The notes under the pieces: generated by a model
Told to the model about the DNA's origin: nothing
Seen by the model: the letters and a program-made list of their open reading frames with translations, nothing else
Database searches by the model: none
Shown: piece by piece, positions 41,364 through 50,707 of the stretch
Layout: every line of letters starts with the position of its first letter
Numbering within the stretch: the stretch's first letter is position 1
Position numbers and translations under genes: made by a program
Source: Streptomyces sp. NBC_00414
Lineage (GTDB): Bacteria; Actinomycetota; Actinomycetes; Streptomycetales; Streptomycetaceae
Direction: 5' to 3'
DNA length: 64,000 nucleotides
NCBI RefSeq assembly: GCF_036038375.1
Contig: NZ_CP107935.1
Coordinates: 9,424,001 to 9,488,000 of the forward strand

Positions 41364-43700
41364 ATGGGAGAGCGGTCTGCGGCGCCCGAACTCGTCCTCG
41401 AAACGGAGACGGGCTCCACGGTGATGACCCCGGACCACGCCTACCGCGTCGGCCGGGATCCGCTGTGCGACGTCGTCATCGAGGACGCCCGGGTCTCCTG
41501 GCACCACGCGGTCCTGCGGGCGGGCGCCGGCCACTGGACGCTGGAGGACGAGAACAGCACGAACGGCACGTACGCCGACGGCCACCGCGTCCACGAATGG
41601 GACGTCGGAGCAGGCAGCGTCATCCGCTTCGGCGCCGCCGCCGACGGCCCGTGCGCCGTCTTCGCCGACCGGCCACCGCCCGCCCCCGACCGGCCGTCCG
41701 TCGTGTCCGTGCCCGCCGCGACCGGCACCTTCCGGCAGCCCACCAGCGTGCGCCCGCTGCCCGCCCACACCGTCCGGATCGGCCGGGCCGACGACAACGA
41801 CCTCGTCGTGGACGACCTGAGCGTCTCCCGGCGCCACGCGGAGCTGCGCGCGCTGCCGGACGGCACGTACGAGATCGTCGACCTGGGCAGTCACAACGGC
41901 ACCTTCCTCAACGGGCAGCCCGTCACCCGCGCCCGTATCGACGGGGGAGACGTCGTCGGCATCGGCCACTCGGCGTTCTGCCTGGTCGGCGACCAGCTCC
42001 AGGAGTACGTCGACACCGGCGAGGTCTCGCTCGACGTGCAGGACCTGTCCGTCGCCGTCGACCGGGGCCGCAGGACGCTCCTCGACCGGGTGTCCTTCCC
42101 CGTCGGCGAGAAGTGCCTGCTGGCCGTCGTCGGACCCAGCGGCGCCGGGAAGTCCACGCTCCTCAACGCCCTGACCGGACAGCGCCCCGCCGACCGCGGC
42201 ACGGTCCTGTACGACGGCCGCGACCTCTACCGGGACTACGCGGAGCTGCGCCGGCGCATCGGCCTCGTACCGCAGGACGACATCCTGCACGCCCAGCTGA
42301 CCGTGCGACGCGCCCTCACCTACGCCGCCGAGCTGCGCTTCCCCCAGGACACCGCGAAGGCCGAGCGCAAGGCCCGCGTCGACGAGGTCATCCGCGAACT
42401 GGGCCTCGAACAACGCGCCGGGCAGCCCATCCACAGCCTCTCCGGCGGCCAGCGCAAACGCGTCAGCGTGGCACTCGAACTGCTCACCAAGCCCTCGCTG
42501 CTCTTCCTCGACGAACCGACCTCCGGCCTCGACCCCGGCATGGACCGCTCCGTGATGCACATGCTGCGCGGACTGGCCGACGACGGGCGGACCGTCGTGG
42601 TCGTCACCCACAGCGTGCTCAGCCTCGACGTCTGCGACCGACTGCTCGTCCTCGCGCCCGGCGGAAAGGTCGCCTACTACGGGCCGCCCGACGAGACGCT
42701 CGCCTTCTTCGGCTACGACCAGTGGCCGGAGGCGTTCGAGGCCTTCGAGCGGGACCACGACCGGGACTGGGCCGGCGACTACCGCGAGTCGATCCAGCAC
42801 CGCCAGTACATCGTCGACGCCACCGCCCAGCCGCGCCTGCCCCAGGCCGCACCCGCCCCCGGCACGACCGTTCGGCCGCCCAAGGCACAGAGCTGGGGCT
42901 CGCAGCTGGGCACGCTGGTGCGCCGGTACGCCGCCGCGCTCGGCGCCGACCGCACGTTCCTCGCCATCATGATCGCCCTGCCCTTCGTGATGGGAGCGAT
43001 GGCCCGTGCCCTGGCGGGCAGCAAGCTCACGCAGGAGACGGCGATGAACGCGCTGCTCATCCTCTGCGTCGGCGGAGTCCTGACGGGCGCGGCCAACGCC
43101 GTACGCGAACTGGTCAAGGAACGGGTGATCTACCAGCGGGAACGGGCCGTCGGCCTGTCCAGATCGGCGTACCTGATGTCCAAGGTCGTCGTCCTCGGCG
43201 CGGTCACCGTGCTCCAGGCCGTCGTCCTGACCCTGGTGGCACTGCTCGGCGTCGACCTGAACGCGCCCGGCGGCGAGGGAGTCGTACTGCCTCCCCTCGT
43301 GGAGATCACGGTCGCCGTCGCCCTGCTCGCCTTCACCGCGATGATGCTCGGGCTCCTCGTCTCCGCGCTGGTACGCAAGGAGGAGGTCACGATGCCGCTG
43401 CTCGTGCTCCTCGCCATCGTCCAGGTCGTGTTCTGCGGCGCGCTGCTGAAACTCGACGGTGTCCCCGGCATCGAGCAGCTGTCGTGGCTGGTGCCGTCGC
43501 GCTGGGCGCTCGGCGCCATGGCCGGCACCGTCGGACTGGCCAGGCTCGTGCCGGGCGACCTGACCGCCGACCCGCTGTTCGAGCACTCGGTGGGCGTGTG
43601 GCTGCTCAACATGGGCATGCTCGTCGTCCTCTCGGCCGTCTTCGGCTACGCGGTGGCCCGGCTGCTCAGACGGCACGAACCCGCGGTCATGCGGAAGTAG
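41364..43700 (+). CDS. ABC transporter with two N-terminal FHA domains, ATPase and ABC2 permease
   Basis: A 778-residue fusion. FHA domain 1 (about 20-95) has YRVGRDPLCDVVIEDARVSW and NSTNGTYADG; FHA domain 2 (about 130-205) has VRIGRADDNDLVVDDLSVSR, RRHAELRA and SHNGTFLNG. The ATPase (225-460) has GPSGAGKSTLLNALTG, LSGGQRKRVSVALELL and LFLDEPTSGLDPGMDRS. Six hydrophobic segments of the ABC2 type fill 510-770. The layout resembles mycobacterial Rv1747, a kinase-regulated exporter. A Ser/Thr kinase gene lies two genes downstream in the same operon. Confidence 0.92.
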   Translation: MGERSAAPELVLETETGSTVMTPDHAYRVGRDPLCDVVIEDARVSWHHAVLRAGAGHWTLEDENSTNGTYADGHRVHEWDVGAGSVIRFGAAADGPCAVFADRPPPAPDRPSVVSVPAATGTFRQPTSVRPLPAHTVRIGRADDNDLVVDDLSVSRRHAELRALPDGTYEIVDLGSHNGTFLNGQPVTRARIDGGDVVGIGHSAFCLVGDQLQEYVDTGEVSLDVQDLSVAVDRGRRTLLDRVSFPVGEKCLLAVVGPSGAGKSTLLNALTGQRPADRGTVLYDGRDLYRDYAELRRRIGLVPQDDILHAQLTVRRALTYAAELRFPQDTAKAERKARVDEVIRELGLEQRAGQPIHSLSGGQRKRVSVALELLTKPSLLFLDEPTSGLDPGMDRSVMHMLRGLADDGRTVVVVTHSVLSLDVCDRLLVLAPGGKVAYYGPPDETLAFFGYDQWPEAFEAFERDHDRDWAGDYRESIQHRQYIVDATAQPRLPQAAPAPGTTVRPPKAQSWGSQLGTLVRRYAAALGADRTFLAIMIALPFVMGAMARALAGSKLTQETAMNALLILCVGGVLTGAANAVRELVKERVIYQRERAVGLSRSAYLMSKVVVLGAVTVLQAVVLTLVALLGVDLNAPGGEGVVLPPLVEITVAVALLAFTAMMLGLLVSALVRKEEVTMPLLVLLAIVQVVFCGALLKLDGVPGIEQLSWLVPSRWALGAMAGTVGLARLVPGDLTADPLFEHSVGVWLLNMGMLVVLSAVFGYAVARLLRRHEPAVMRK

Positions 43701-43719
43701 GGGCGGGGAGGCGCACGCG

Positions 43720-44508
43720 ATGACGACGACCCCAGGCTTCCGTCCCACCCATGTGGTCCCGCAGGACGGCATGGCGGCCTGGGACGCCCCCGACCCGGCC
43801 TGGCCCACCGTGCCCCTCGACGCCCTTCTGCCGGTGCGGCTCGTCGAGCGGCGCGGTGACTGGGGGCACGTCGTCTGCGCGAACGGCTGGTCCGCGTGGG
43901 TCGACGGCCGGCTGCTGGTCGCCGTCCCGCAGGAGCCGCCCGTCGCCGGACAGCCGCTCGCCCGTACCGCCGACCCGCGTCCCCTGCTCGCCCGCGTCGA
44001 GGAGACGCTCGGCCGCTACCGGCGGCACGTCGAGGAACTGGCGGCCGGCCGCCTCGACGCCGAGGCGTTCCACGGCCTGACCCAGGGGATGCGGGTCGGG
44101 ATCGTCGTCGAGGGGGAGGCCGTCTGGCTGTACGAGGCCGAGCACGAGCGGTGGGTGTACTGCGACGGCAGGCGGGTGAGCACGTACGCGACGGGGGCGC
44201 CGCCGTCCGCTGCCGCCGGACAGGGAGCCGGACCGTCCCCCGGGGGCGCGGCCGACCCATCCGCCGGGGCGCGTCCCGGCCGCCCGGTCGGCACCGGCGT
44301 GCCTTCTGCGCCTCCTCCCGACTCGGCGGCGCCGGGTGCGGGTCCTGAGCCGCCCGCCGGCGCGGGGCACGCGCCCACGCAGGTCGTGCGGGGGGTGCGA
44401 CCCGCGGGGCCGGGATCTCCCGACGGGCAGGAGGGCACCCGGCACGCGCCGACCCGGCTCGTCACGGGTGACGGCGACGGCGACCGTCCGGGCGACGGAG
44501 ACAGGTGA
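43720..44508 (+). CDS. SH3-like protein with disordered tail, between FHA transporter and kinase
   Basis: A 262-residue protein. The first 75 residues resemble an SH3-like barrel (LDALLPVRLVERRGDWGHVV, CANGWSAWVDGRLLVAV). Residues 85-150 form a second small domain (EETLGRYRRHVEELAAGRLD, RVGIVVEGEAVWLYEAEHER). The rest is Gly/Pro/Ala/Thr-rich and disordered, with two THR-PTR-like sites (GHAPTQVVRG, RHAPTRLVTG) that could be kinase targets and FHA ligands. The stop overlaps the kinase start by one base. Family not recognised. Confidence 0.72.
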   Translation: MTTTPGFRPTHVVPQDGMAAWDAPDPAWPTVPLDALLPVRLVERRGDWGHVVCANGWSAWVDGRLLVAVPQEPPVAGQPLARTADPRPLLARVEETLGRYRRHVEELAAGRLDAEAFHGLTQGMRVGIVVEGEAVWLYEAEHERWVYCDGRRVSTYATGAPPSAAAGQGAGPSPGGAADPSAGARPGRPVGTGVPSAPPPDSAAPGAGPEPPAGAGHAPTQVVRGVRPAGPGSPDGQEGTRHAPTRLVTGDGDGDRPGDGDR

Positions 44509-45500
44509 TGCCGCACGACACGAGTCCGCACTCGGGGCGGCCCTCCGAGCTGATCGGCAAGCAGATCGCGGGCTACCGGATCGAGCGCGAGGTCGGCCGG
44601 GGAGGCATGGCCGTCGTCTACCGCGCCAAGGACCTGCGCCTCGACCGCACGGTCGCCCTGAAACTGCTCGCCCCGGAGCTGGCCCGCAACGACACGTTCC
44701 GCAAACGCTTCACCTACGAGTCCCGGGTGGCCGCCGCGATCGACCACCCCCACATCGTGCCGGTCTTCGAGGCGGGCGAGACGGACGGCGTCCTCTACAT
44801 CGCCATGCGGTACGTGGCGGGCCGCGACCTGCGCCATCTCCTCGACAAGGAGGGGCCGTTGGCCATCACCGTGGCCACCCGTATCGCCGTCCAGGTGGCG
44901 TCCGCGCTCGACGCCGCCCACGACCACGGTCTGGTCCACCGGGACGTCAAACCCGGCAACGTCCTGGTCGCCGCGGGCACGGACAGCGACCACCCCGAGC
45001 ACGTCTACCTCACCGACTTCGGCCTCACCAAGAAGTCGCTGTCCCTGACCGGCTTCACGACCGTCGGCCAGTTCGTCGGCACGCTCGACTACGTGGCGCC
45101 CGAGCAGATCTCCGGACGTCCCGTCGACGGCCGCTGCGACGTCTACAGCCTCGCCTGTGTCGTGTACGAGACCCTGGCGGGCGGGCCGCCCTTCCAACGG
45201 GACGACGACATGGCGCTGTTGTGGGCGCACCAGTACGACGTGCCGCCGGCGGTGTCCGGGAAACGGCCCGATCTCGCCGGTGCCGTCGACGACGTCCTGG
45301 CGAAGGCGCTCGCCAAGAGTCCCGATGACCGGTACGGGTCGTGTCTCACGTTCGTGGCCGCGTTGCGGTCCGCGGCGGTGGGGGGTGTGGCTGTCGGCCA
45401 TGGGTCCACCCGGGGGGAGCCCTCGGCTGCGGGTGCGCCCGGGGTTCCGCCCTCGCCGCCGGGGTGGGCCGGGCCCGTGTTTCCCGGCTCGGTGGGGTGA
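44508..45500 (+). CDS. soluble serine/threonine protein kinase
   Basis: A 330-residue Hanks-type kinase. Motifs: IEREVGRGGMAVVYRAKDLR (glycine loop), TVALKLLAPE (Lys), GLVHRDVKPGNVLV (catalytic loop), LTDFGLTKK, and VGTLDYVAPEQISG. The kinase domain ends near residue 285; the tail is short and Pro/Gly-rich with no membrane segment, unlike PknB-type receptors. ATG at 44508 shares one base with the preceding stop. It probably phosphorylates its operon partners, whose FHA domains bind phosphothreonine; that is inference. Confidence 0.92.
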   Translation: MPHDTSPHSGRPSELIGKQIAGYRIEREVGRGGMAVVYRAKDLRLDRTVALKLLAPELARNDTFRKRFTYESRVAAAIDHPHIVPVFEAGETDGVLYIAMRYVAGRDLRHLLDKEGPLAITVATRIAVQVASALDAAHDHGLVHRDVKPGNVLVAAGTDSDHPEHVYLTDFGLTKKSLSLTGFTTVGQFVGTLDYVAPEQISGRPVDGRCDVYSLACVVYETLAGGPPFQRDDDMALLWAHQYDVPPAVSGKRPDLAGAVDDVLAKALAKSPDDRYGSCLTFVAALRSAAVGGVAVGHGSTRGEPSAAGAPGVPPSPPGWAGPVFPGSVG

Positions 45501-45544
45501 GGGGGCCGCTTCGGCGGATTGCCGGGTGCGGGTTGGTGGGGCTC

Positions 45545-45565
45545 GCCGCGCGGTTCCCCGCGCCC
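45545..45565. repeat. copy B of the dispersed GC-rich element
   Basis: GCCGCGCGGTTCCCCGCGCC matches the element at 39989 with one change. It lies between the convergent kinase and methyltransferase genes and may act as a terminator for either. Confidence 0.7.
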
Positions 45566-45580
45566 TTTACGGGGCCGCCG

Positions 45581-46225
45581 TCAGTTCTTGCTCAGCAGCA
45601 AGTGGGCGTGCGGGAAGGGGCGTTCGTCCTGCAGCGGGGCTCGTACGAGGCGGGCCGTTTCCGTGAAGCCCGTTTCCGCCAGCAGGTCGCAGACGCGGTC
45701 CGGGGACCAGCGGTAGGCGAGCGCCACCTTGTGGTCGAAGGACTCCGCCAGCTCCGAGGGGTCGTCGTGGGCCTGGAACGCGAGCATCAGACGACCGCCG
45801 GACGCCAGGACACGATGGAACTCCGTGAATACGCGGGGCAGTTGCTCCGGCGGAGTGTGGATGATCGAGTAGCGGGCCAGCACACCGCCCAGGCTGTCGT
45901 CCGGCAGATCCAGCGCGGTCATCGAGCCCACCTCGAACCGCAGGTCCGGACGGGCCGCACGGGCGATGGCGACCATCTCCGGCGACAGGTCGACGCCGGA
46001 CACGTCCAGGCCGAGCGAATCCAGCAGGGACGTCACATGGCCGGGGCCGCAGCCGAGGTCGGCCACCGGGCCGCCGCCGTCGGTCCGTACGAAGTCGGCG
46101 AACACGGCGAGCATCGCCCGGTCCAGCGGGAACTCCTCCAGGCCGTCGGCGAAGAGCTCGGCATAGCGTTCGGCCATCGCGTCGTAGGCCGTTCGGGTGG
46201 TGCGCAGGAAGTCTGGCTCGATCAT
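45581..46225 (-). CDS. class I SAM-dependent methyltransferase
   Basis: A 214-residue Rossmann methyltransferase. Motif I is VADLGCGPGHVTSLLD (about residues 53-68), followed by GVDLSPEMVAIARAARPDL and a central LGGVLARYSIIHTPPEQLPR and RVLASGGRLMLAFQ. Short and soluble, so a small-molecule enzyme is likely; the acceptor is unknown. It begins 30 bases after the streptophobe gene and is probably in its operon. Confidence 0.88.
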   Translation of the reverse strand: MIEPDFLRTTRTAYDAMAERYAELFADGLEEFPLDRAMLAVFADFVRTDGGGPVADLGCGPGHVTSLLDSLGLDVSGVDLSPEMVAIARAARPDLRFEVGSMTALDLPDDSLGGVLARYSIIHTPPEQLPRVFTEFHRVLASGGRLMLAFQAHDDPSELAESFDHKVALAYRWSPDRVCDLLAETGFTETARLVRAPLQDERPFPHAHLLLSKN

Positions 46226-46255
46226 GGATGCGTACCGTAGTACGACCCTCGGGCC

Positions 46256-47533
46256 TCACGCCCTCGGATTCTCCAACTCGCCGTGATGGCGCGTCCGGGA
46301 GGCGAGCAGCGTGCCCACGAAGCCGGTGGCCAGGCCCCAGAGCAGGGCGAGACCGAGTGCGCCCCACAGCCGAGGCCGGAGAAAGAGCTCGCCCGACAGG
46401 CCGCCGCCGAGGTCCCCGATGCCGAACAGCGACAGGCCGTAGTGGGCGTCGATCCGGCCCAGGAGGCAGACGGCGAGCACCGTGAGCGCGAGCGCGACGG
46501 CCATGTGCAGGGCGTGCCGCCAGGCCCGCACACGGGCCGGTGATCGCGAGGCCATCAGGAAGGCGACGGCCGGCAGGAGCACCGCGTCCACGGCCACGAG
46601 CCACCACACCCTGCCGTCCTGCTCGGACAGCGTGCTCAGATTCAGGGTCGAGAGGTCGGGCGTGCGCAGCACACTGTCCAGCACCTTGGGCATCGGCAGT
46701 CCGAACGGTCCCTCGACACGGCCGTCCCAGGTCGCGCCCAGACCGATCGTGAAGACGGGCCAGACGAGGTTCGGCAGCCCGAGGAGCACCACCGCGAGCG
46801 TCTGGGCGGCCTGCCCCCGGGTCACCGCCACCACCAGCGCGATGACCGCACCCAGGACGACGCACGCGAGCAGCAGCACGACCATGGCGTACGCGGCCGG
46901 GCGCACCGACTCCTGGAAACGCAGCAGCCGGGGCGGGAGCGGCGCCTTCGGGGAGACGAGCAGCGCGAGGACGAGGACGCCGGCCAGCCACAGCAGACCG
47001 AAGGCCAGCGTCACCGGCACGTCGGCCTCGAACCCGACCCGCGGCGACGAGGCGCCGAACAGGTCGCCGATGTCGGAGAGCGTGCCCTCGCCCAGGGAGA
47101 CCGCGAAGGTCCGGCGGGCCGACAGCGCGAGAGCGGCCAGGGCGAGCAGCCACAGGACGGCGATCCGGCCCGCCCAGCCCGCCAGTTCGACCGTGCCCGC
47201 GACGGCCCGGTGGCGCAACGGCCGCAGGAAGCCGGCGGCGACGACCAGGGCTCCGGTCAGCGTCACCGAGAGAGGCATCACCGTCAGGCCCGCCCGGGTC
47301 TCGGCGACGGCTCCGGCGCTCCCGGCGAGGTGCACGGAACCGCCGACCGCCGTCACCACCGTCGCCGCGACGACACGCGGGAACGCGCCGTCGGGCAGGT
47401 CGGCGGCCCCCGCCGCCCACAGTCCGAGCGCGGAGACCACGAGCATGGCGATCAGCCCGGTGAGGACCGTCGCCAGGGCCTGGACCCAGCCGTGTCGGGA
47501 CCTTGCCTGGTCAGAGGCTGTCTGGAAGCTCAC
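46256..47533 (-). CDS. streptophobe-family membrane protein
   Basis: A 425-residue polytopic membrane protein of a family largely confined to Streptomyces. About ten hydrophobic segments are visible, starting LATVLTGLIAMLVVSALGLW and including FGLLWLAGVLVLALLVSPKA and AYAMVVLLLACVVLGAVIAL. The family hallmark RTPDLSTLNLSTLSEQDGRV lies near residue 300. GTG start at 47533. Function unknown. It diverges from a Pro/Ser-rich anchored protein, often its neighbour in Streptomyces by my recollection. Confidence 0.82.
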   Translation of the reverse strand: MSFQTASDQARSRHGWVQALATVLTGLIAMLVVSALGLWAAGAADLPDGAFPRVVAATVVTAVGGSVHLAGSAGAVAETRAGLTVMPLSVTLTGALVVAAGFLRPLRHRAVAGTVELAGWAGRIAVLWLLALAALALSARRTFAVSLGEGTLSDIGDLFGASSPRVGFEADVPVTLAFGLLWLAGVLVLALLVSPKAPLPPRLLRFQESVRPAAYAMVVLLLACVVLGAVIALVVAVTRGQAAQTLAVVLLGLPNLVWPVFTIGLGATWDGRVEGPFGLPMPKVLDSVLRTPDLSTLNLSTLSEQDGRVWWLVAVDAVLLPAVAFLMASRSPARVRAWRHALHMAVALALTVLAVCLLGRIDAHYGLSLFGIGDLGGGLSGELFLRPRLWGALGLALLWGLATGFVGTLLASRTRHHGELENPRA

Positions 47534-47696
47534 CCTGCCACGCTAGGCAGGCCTCCGGCGGCGCGCCTGCCGGGAGGGCCGACCGCGTCCGCTTGCGGGC
47601 GGTACGGGACTCGAGCACACAATGGGCTCACTGTGGAATAAATCGGTATGAAGTGTGTGAAGTACCGCAGTGTCCCTACGCCGGGAAGAGGAGCTC

Positions 47697-48992
47697 GTGA
47701 GCGTCGAACCGCCGTCCTCCGGCCGTCCCACAGGACCGCCCTCCGGCCCCTTGTCGGGGCCGACCCGGCCGAGCCCACCTTCCGGTCCCTCCGGCGGAGG
47801 TCCGGGAAGCTCCGGGGGTTCCGGCGATTCCGGCGGTCCCGGGGGCCCAGGCGGTCCCAGCGGTTCCGGTGGACCCCGGCAGCCCGATCCGGGCGCGGGC
47901 GGTGGTCCAGGACGGCCCTGGTGGAAGTCCGCGCCGCGGGTCGCCCTCATCGCCGCCGCGGTCGTCGTCGCCGTGGTCCTGGCCGTCGTCCTCACCCGGC
48001 CCGACGGCACGACCACCGCCACGGGCTCGGACGGTGAGGTCTTCCTCCAGGCGGCGGGCAAGTCGGGGCCCGACCCGTTCACCGGGTCGACGGCACGGGA
48101 CAGCTCCACCGCGCCCGTGACGCCCTCGCCCACGGACACCTCCGAGTCGGGCAACGCGACACGGGGCGTGGACGGTTCGGCGCCCGGCCTCTACGGCGGA
48201 ACCCGCAAGACGGCAAGCTGCGACGTCGAGAAGCAGGTCTCTGCGCTGGAGCGGGCACCGGACAAGAACCGGGCGTTCGCCTCGGTGCCGGACCTCCGGC
48301 CCGCCGAGGTGCCCGCGTATCTGCGCTCGCTGACCCCCGTACAGCTGCGGATGGACACCCGCGTCACCAATCACGGTTACCGCGACGGCAAGGCCACGAG
48401 CTACCAGGCCGTCCTGCAGGCCGGCACCGCGGTCCTCGTCGACGACCGCGGGGTGCCCCGGGTGCGCTGCGCCTGCGGCAACCCGCTGCTGCCGCCGGTC
48501 GCGCTGAAGACCACACCCAGGACGACCGGTGACTCCTGGCCGTCGTACCGGCCGTCGAACGTCGTGGTCGTCTCGCCCGCGACGCAGGTCGTCAACATCT
48601 TCGTGATCTTCGACCCGGACAGCGGCGACTGGTTCACCCGGCACCAGGGCGACACCGGTGGCAAGGACCGGAAGACGGATCCTCCGGCGAACCAACCGTC
48701 CCCGTCGACGAGCTCCCTGCCGCCCTCGTCGGACTCCCCGTCCCCGTGCGTGTCCGTGCGGGACGGCGCGAGCGTGAAGCCGGGCGGATCGGCGAGCCCG
48801 TGCCCCTCGACCTCCTCGGTCACGCCGTCGTCGCCCTCCGAGGAGTCCGACCCGCCCTCGTCCGACCCGCCCGCGCCGGAGTCCTCCGTACCGTCCTCCG
48901 AGCCGGCGCCCGACGGCGCGTCCGACACGACGACGGAGTCGGCCGCGAGCCACAGCGTCCCGGAGACGGCCGCGACCTCTCCGGGACTGTGA
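47697..48992 (+). CDS. Pro/Ser/Gly-rich single-pass membrane-anchored protein (DUF6777-like)
   Basis: A 431-residue protein. The N-terminal 75 residues are Pro/Gly/Ser-rich and cytoplasmic, then one membrane helix (VALIAAAVVVAVVLAVVL). The extracellular part contains a folded domain (EVFLQAAGKSGPDPFTGSTA, RTASCDVEK-like KTASCDVEKQVSALERAP, RMDTRVTNHGYRDGKATSYQ, GVPRVRCACGNPLLPPVAL) and a long Ser/Pro tail. I believe it corresponds to DUF6777 but am not certain. GTG at 47697 has AGAGGAG upstream. Function unknown. Confidence 0.7.
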   Translation: MSVEPPSSGRPTGPPSGPLSGPTRPSPPSGPSGGGPGSSGGSGDSGGPGGPGGPSGSGGPRQPDPGAGGGPGRPWWKSAPRVALIAAAVVVAVVLAVVLTRPDGTTTATGSDGEVFLQAAGKSGPDPFTGSTARDSSTAPVTPSPTDTSESGNATRGVDGSAPGLYGGTRKTASCDVEKQVSALERAPDKNRAFASVPDLRPAEVPAYLRSLTPVQLRMDTRVTNHGYRDGKATSYQAVLQAGTAVLVDDRGVPRVRCACGNPLLPPVALKTTPRTTGDSWPSYRPSNVVVVSPATQVVNIFVIFDPDSGDWFTRHQGDTGGKDRKTDPPANQPSPSTSSLPPSSDSPSPCVSVRDGASVKPGGSASPCPSTSSVTPSSPSEESDPPSSDPPAPESSVPSSEPAPDGASDTTTESAASHSVPETAATSPGL

Positions 48993-49023
48993 GCGGATCC
49001 CGCCGAGGGGCGGGGGACCGGGG

Positions 49024-50490
49024 CTACTCGTCGATCGCGGCGCCGAAGGCGGCACCCACGTGGGGCGCGCCGAGCGTCTCGGCGCCGTACGTCCACGAAC
49101 CCGAGGCCGTGATGCCGCCCGCGCCGGCCGACAGCACCCAGACGAAGCCGTCACCGGCGTTCTCGCCCGGTGCCGAGGCCAGCAGTCCGAAGCGGCCGTC
49201 CTTGTTGGGGTCGGTGAGGCGGACCTGGCCGCCCCACTTGTCGCCCTTCTCGGGGACACCGGGCACATCGGCGGAGTCCTGGTCCCACGACTTGGCACCC
49301 GTCGCGGTCAGGCCGCCGGACGCCCCGCGCAGCACCCACACCGCGCCCGCGTCGGCGACAGTGCCGATGTCCTCGCCCGCGGCGCCGATCGCCACGTCCG
49401 CGTAACCGTCCCCGTCCGTGTCCGCCACGGACAGGTCCGTGCCCCAGCCGTCACCGCGCTCGGCGGTGCCGGGGACACCCGGGGAGTCCTGCGTCCACCA
49501 CTGGATCTCGTCCGCGGGCCCGTTCGGGCCGCCGTAGCGCACGCCGACCAGACCACCGGTCATGGTCTCGCCGCCGTCGTCGGGGGAGCTCGGCTCGCCG
49601 GTCACCAGATCGTCGTAGCCGTCGTTGTCGATGTCCCCGGACGCGGTGACCGGGCCGCCGCGCACATCCCGCTCGTACGTCAGCCCGTCCGCCTGCCCGG
49701 AGAGGTACGTGGACCAGCCGTGCCCCGGTTCGTCGCCGACCGTCACGCCCGAGACGACGAGGTCCGCGAAGCCGTTCTTGTCGTAGTCGCCCGTGGTCAG
49801 CGACTTGGGCAGGATGTGGCGCTGTTCGGCCCGGGCGGCGATCCGGGTGGACGAGCGCCGCTCCAGCGAGCCGGTCGCGGAGGCGTCGTAGGCGAACAGT
49901 TCCAGGTCGTCGTGGTCGAGGACGGCCAGCAGGTCGCCCGGTGTCTCGTTCGTGAAGTGCGCCGCGGCGAGCCCCGCACCGAACTGCTCGCCCGCGGTGG
50001 GCTCCTGCGTCTCAAGCCAGTCGCTGGCCGCACCGGCGAGGCCCGCCTCCGAGCCCCACAGGATCGCGACACCGCCCGCGTCCGCGACGGTCCCCAGGTC
50101 CTCGCCGGGGATGCCGACGATCGCGTCGTCGTACCCGTCCCCGTCCAGGTCGCCGGTGGCGACCGCCCTGCCGAAGCCGTCTCCCGCCTCCGCGGCTCCG
50201 GCGACGCCCGCCGTGGACTGGCTGAAGCGGGCGGCACCGGTCGTGCCGATGCCCCTCGACGAGCCGTACTGCACGGTCACGAGGCCCGCGCCCTTCGCGC
50301 CGCTGACGGTCGCGCCGGGGGCGCCCACCAGCACGTCCTCGTATCCGTCGCCGTTGAAGTCGCTGTTGCGGTCGCCTGCGCGCGTGCTGCCGGGTGTGCC
50401 CGCGTACGCGGACGGGGCGGCGGCGATACCCAGTCCCGCAAGCAGAAGAAATGATGCCGCAGCCAGTGCTGTGGAACGGTTTTTGCGCAT
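49024..50490 (-). CDS. secreted FG-GAP repeat (integrin-like beta-propeller) protein
   Basis: A 488-residue exported protein. The signal peptide MRKNRSTALAAASFLLLAGL ends near PSAYAGTP. At least six FG-GAP repeats follow, each with a calcium-binding D-x-D/N-x-DG loop and GAPG-like turn: DFNGDGYEDVLVGAPG, DLDGDGYDDAIVGIPG, DYDKNGFADLVVSG, DIDNDGYDDLVTGEPS, DTDGDGYADVAIGAAG and DPNKDGRFGLLASAPG. These form a beta-propeller, often used for adhesion or binding. AGGAG lies 8 bases before the ATG. No catalytic domain is present. Confidence 0.88.
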   Translation of the reverse strand: MRKNRSTALAAASFLLLAGLGIAAAPSAYAGTPGSTRAGDRNSDFNGDGYEDVLVGAPGATVSGAKGAGLVTVQYGSSRGIGTTGAARFSQSTAGVAGAAEAGDGFGRAVATGDLDGDGYDDAIVGIPGEDLGTVADAGGVAILWGSEAGLAGAASDWLETQEPTAGEQFGAGLAAAHFTNETPGDLLAVLDHDDLELFAYDASATGSLERRSSTRIAARAEQRHILPKSLTTGDYDKNGFADLVVSGVTVGDEPGHGWSTYLSGQADGLTYERDVRGGPVTASGDIDNDGYDDLVTGEPSSPDDGGETMTGGLVGVRYGGPNGPADEIQWWTQDSPGVPGTAERGDGWGTDLSVADTDGDGYADVAIGAAGEDIGTVADAGAVWVLRGASGGLTATGAKSWDQDSADVPGVPEKGDKWGGQVRLTDPNKDGRFGLLASAPGENAGDGFVWVLSAGAGGITASGSWTYGAETLGAPHVGAAFGAAIDE

Positions 50491-50707
50491 GAGTCGGCTC
50501 CTGAAGAGAAGAACGGCTGGGCAGCGCGGGGGTGACCGAAAAGGGCCAGTTCCTTGTTCGGCACCCTGTTTGACGCCCCATGGTGCCCGAGGGTTGTACG
50601 GGAGTTTCGAGGCCGTTCGCCCGGAGGACTCGGGCGGGAGGTTCGGCTGGAATCGCCGGAAGGAAATTCGGTGGCGGATCTCCGACGGACCGCCCATGCT
50701 CCAGCGC

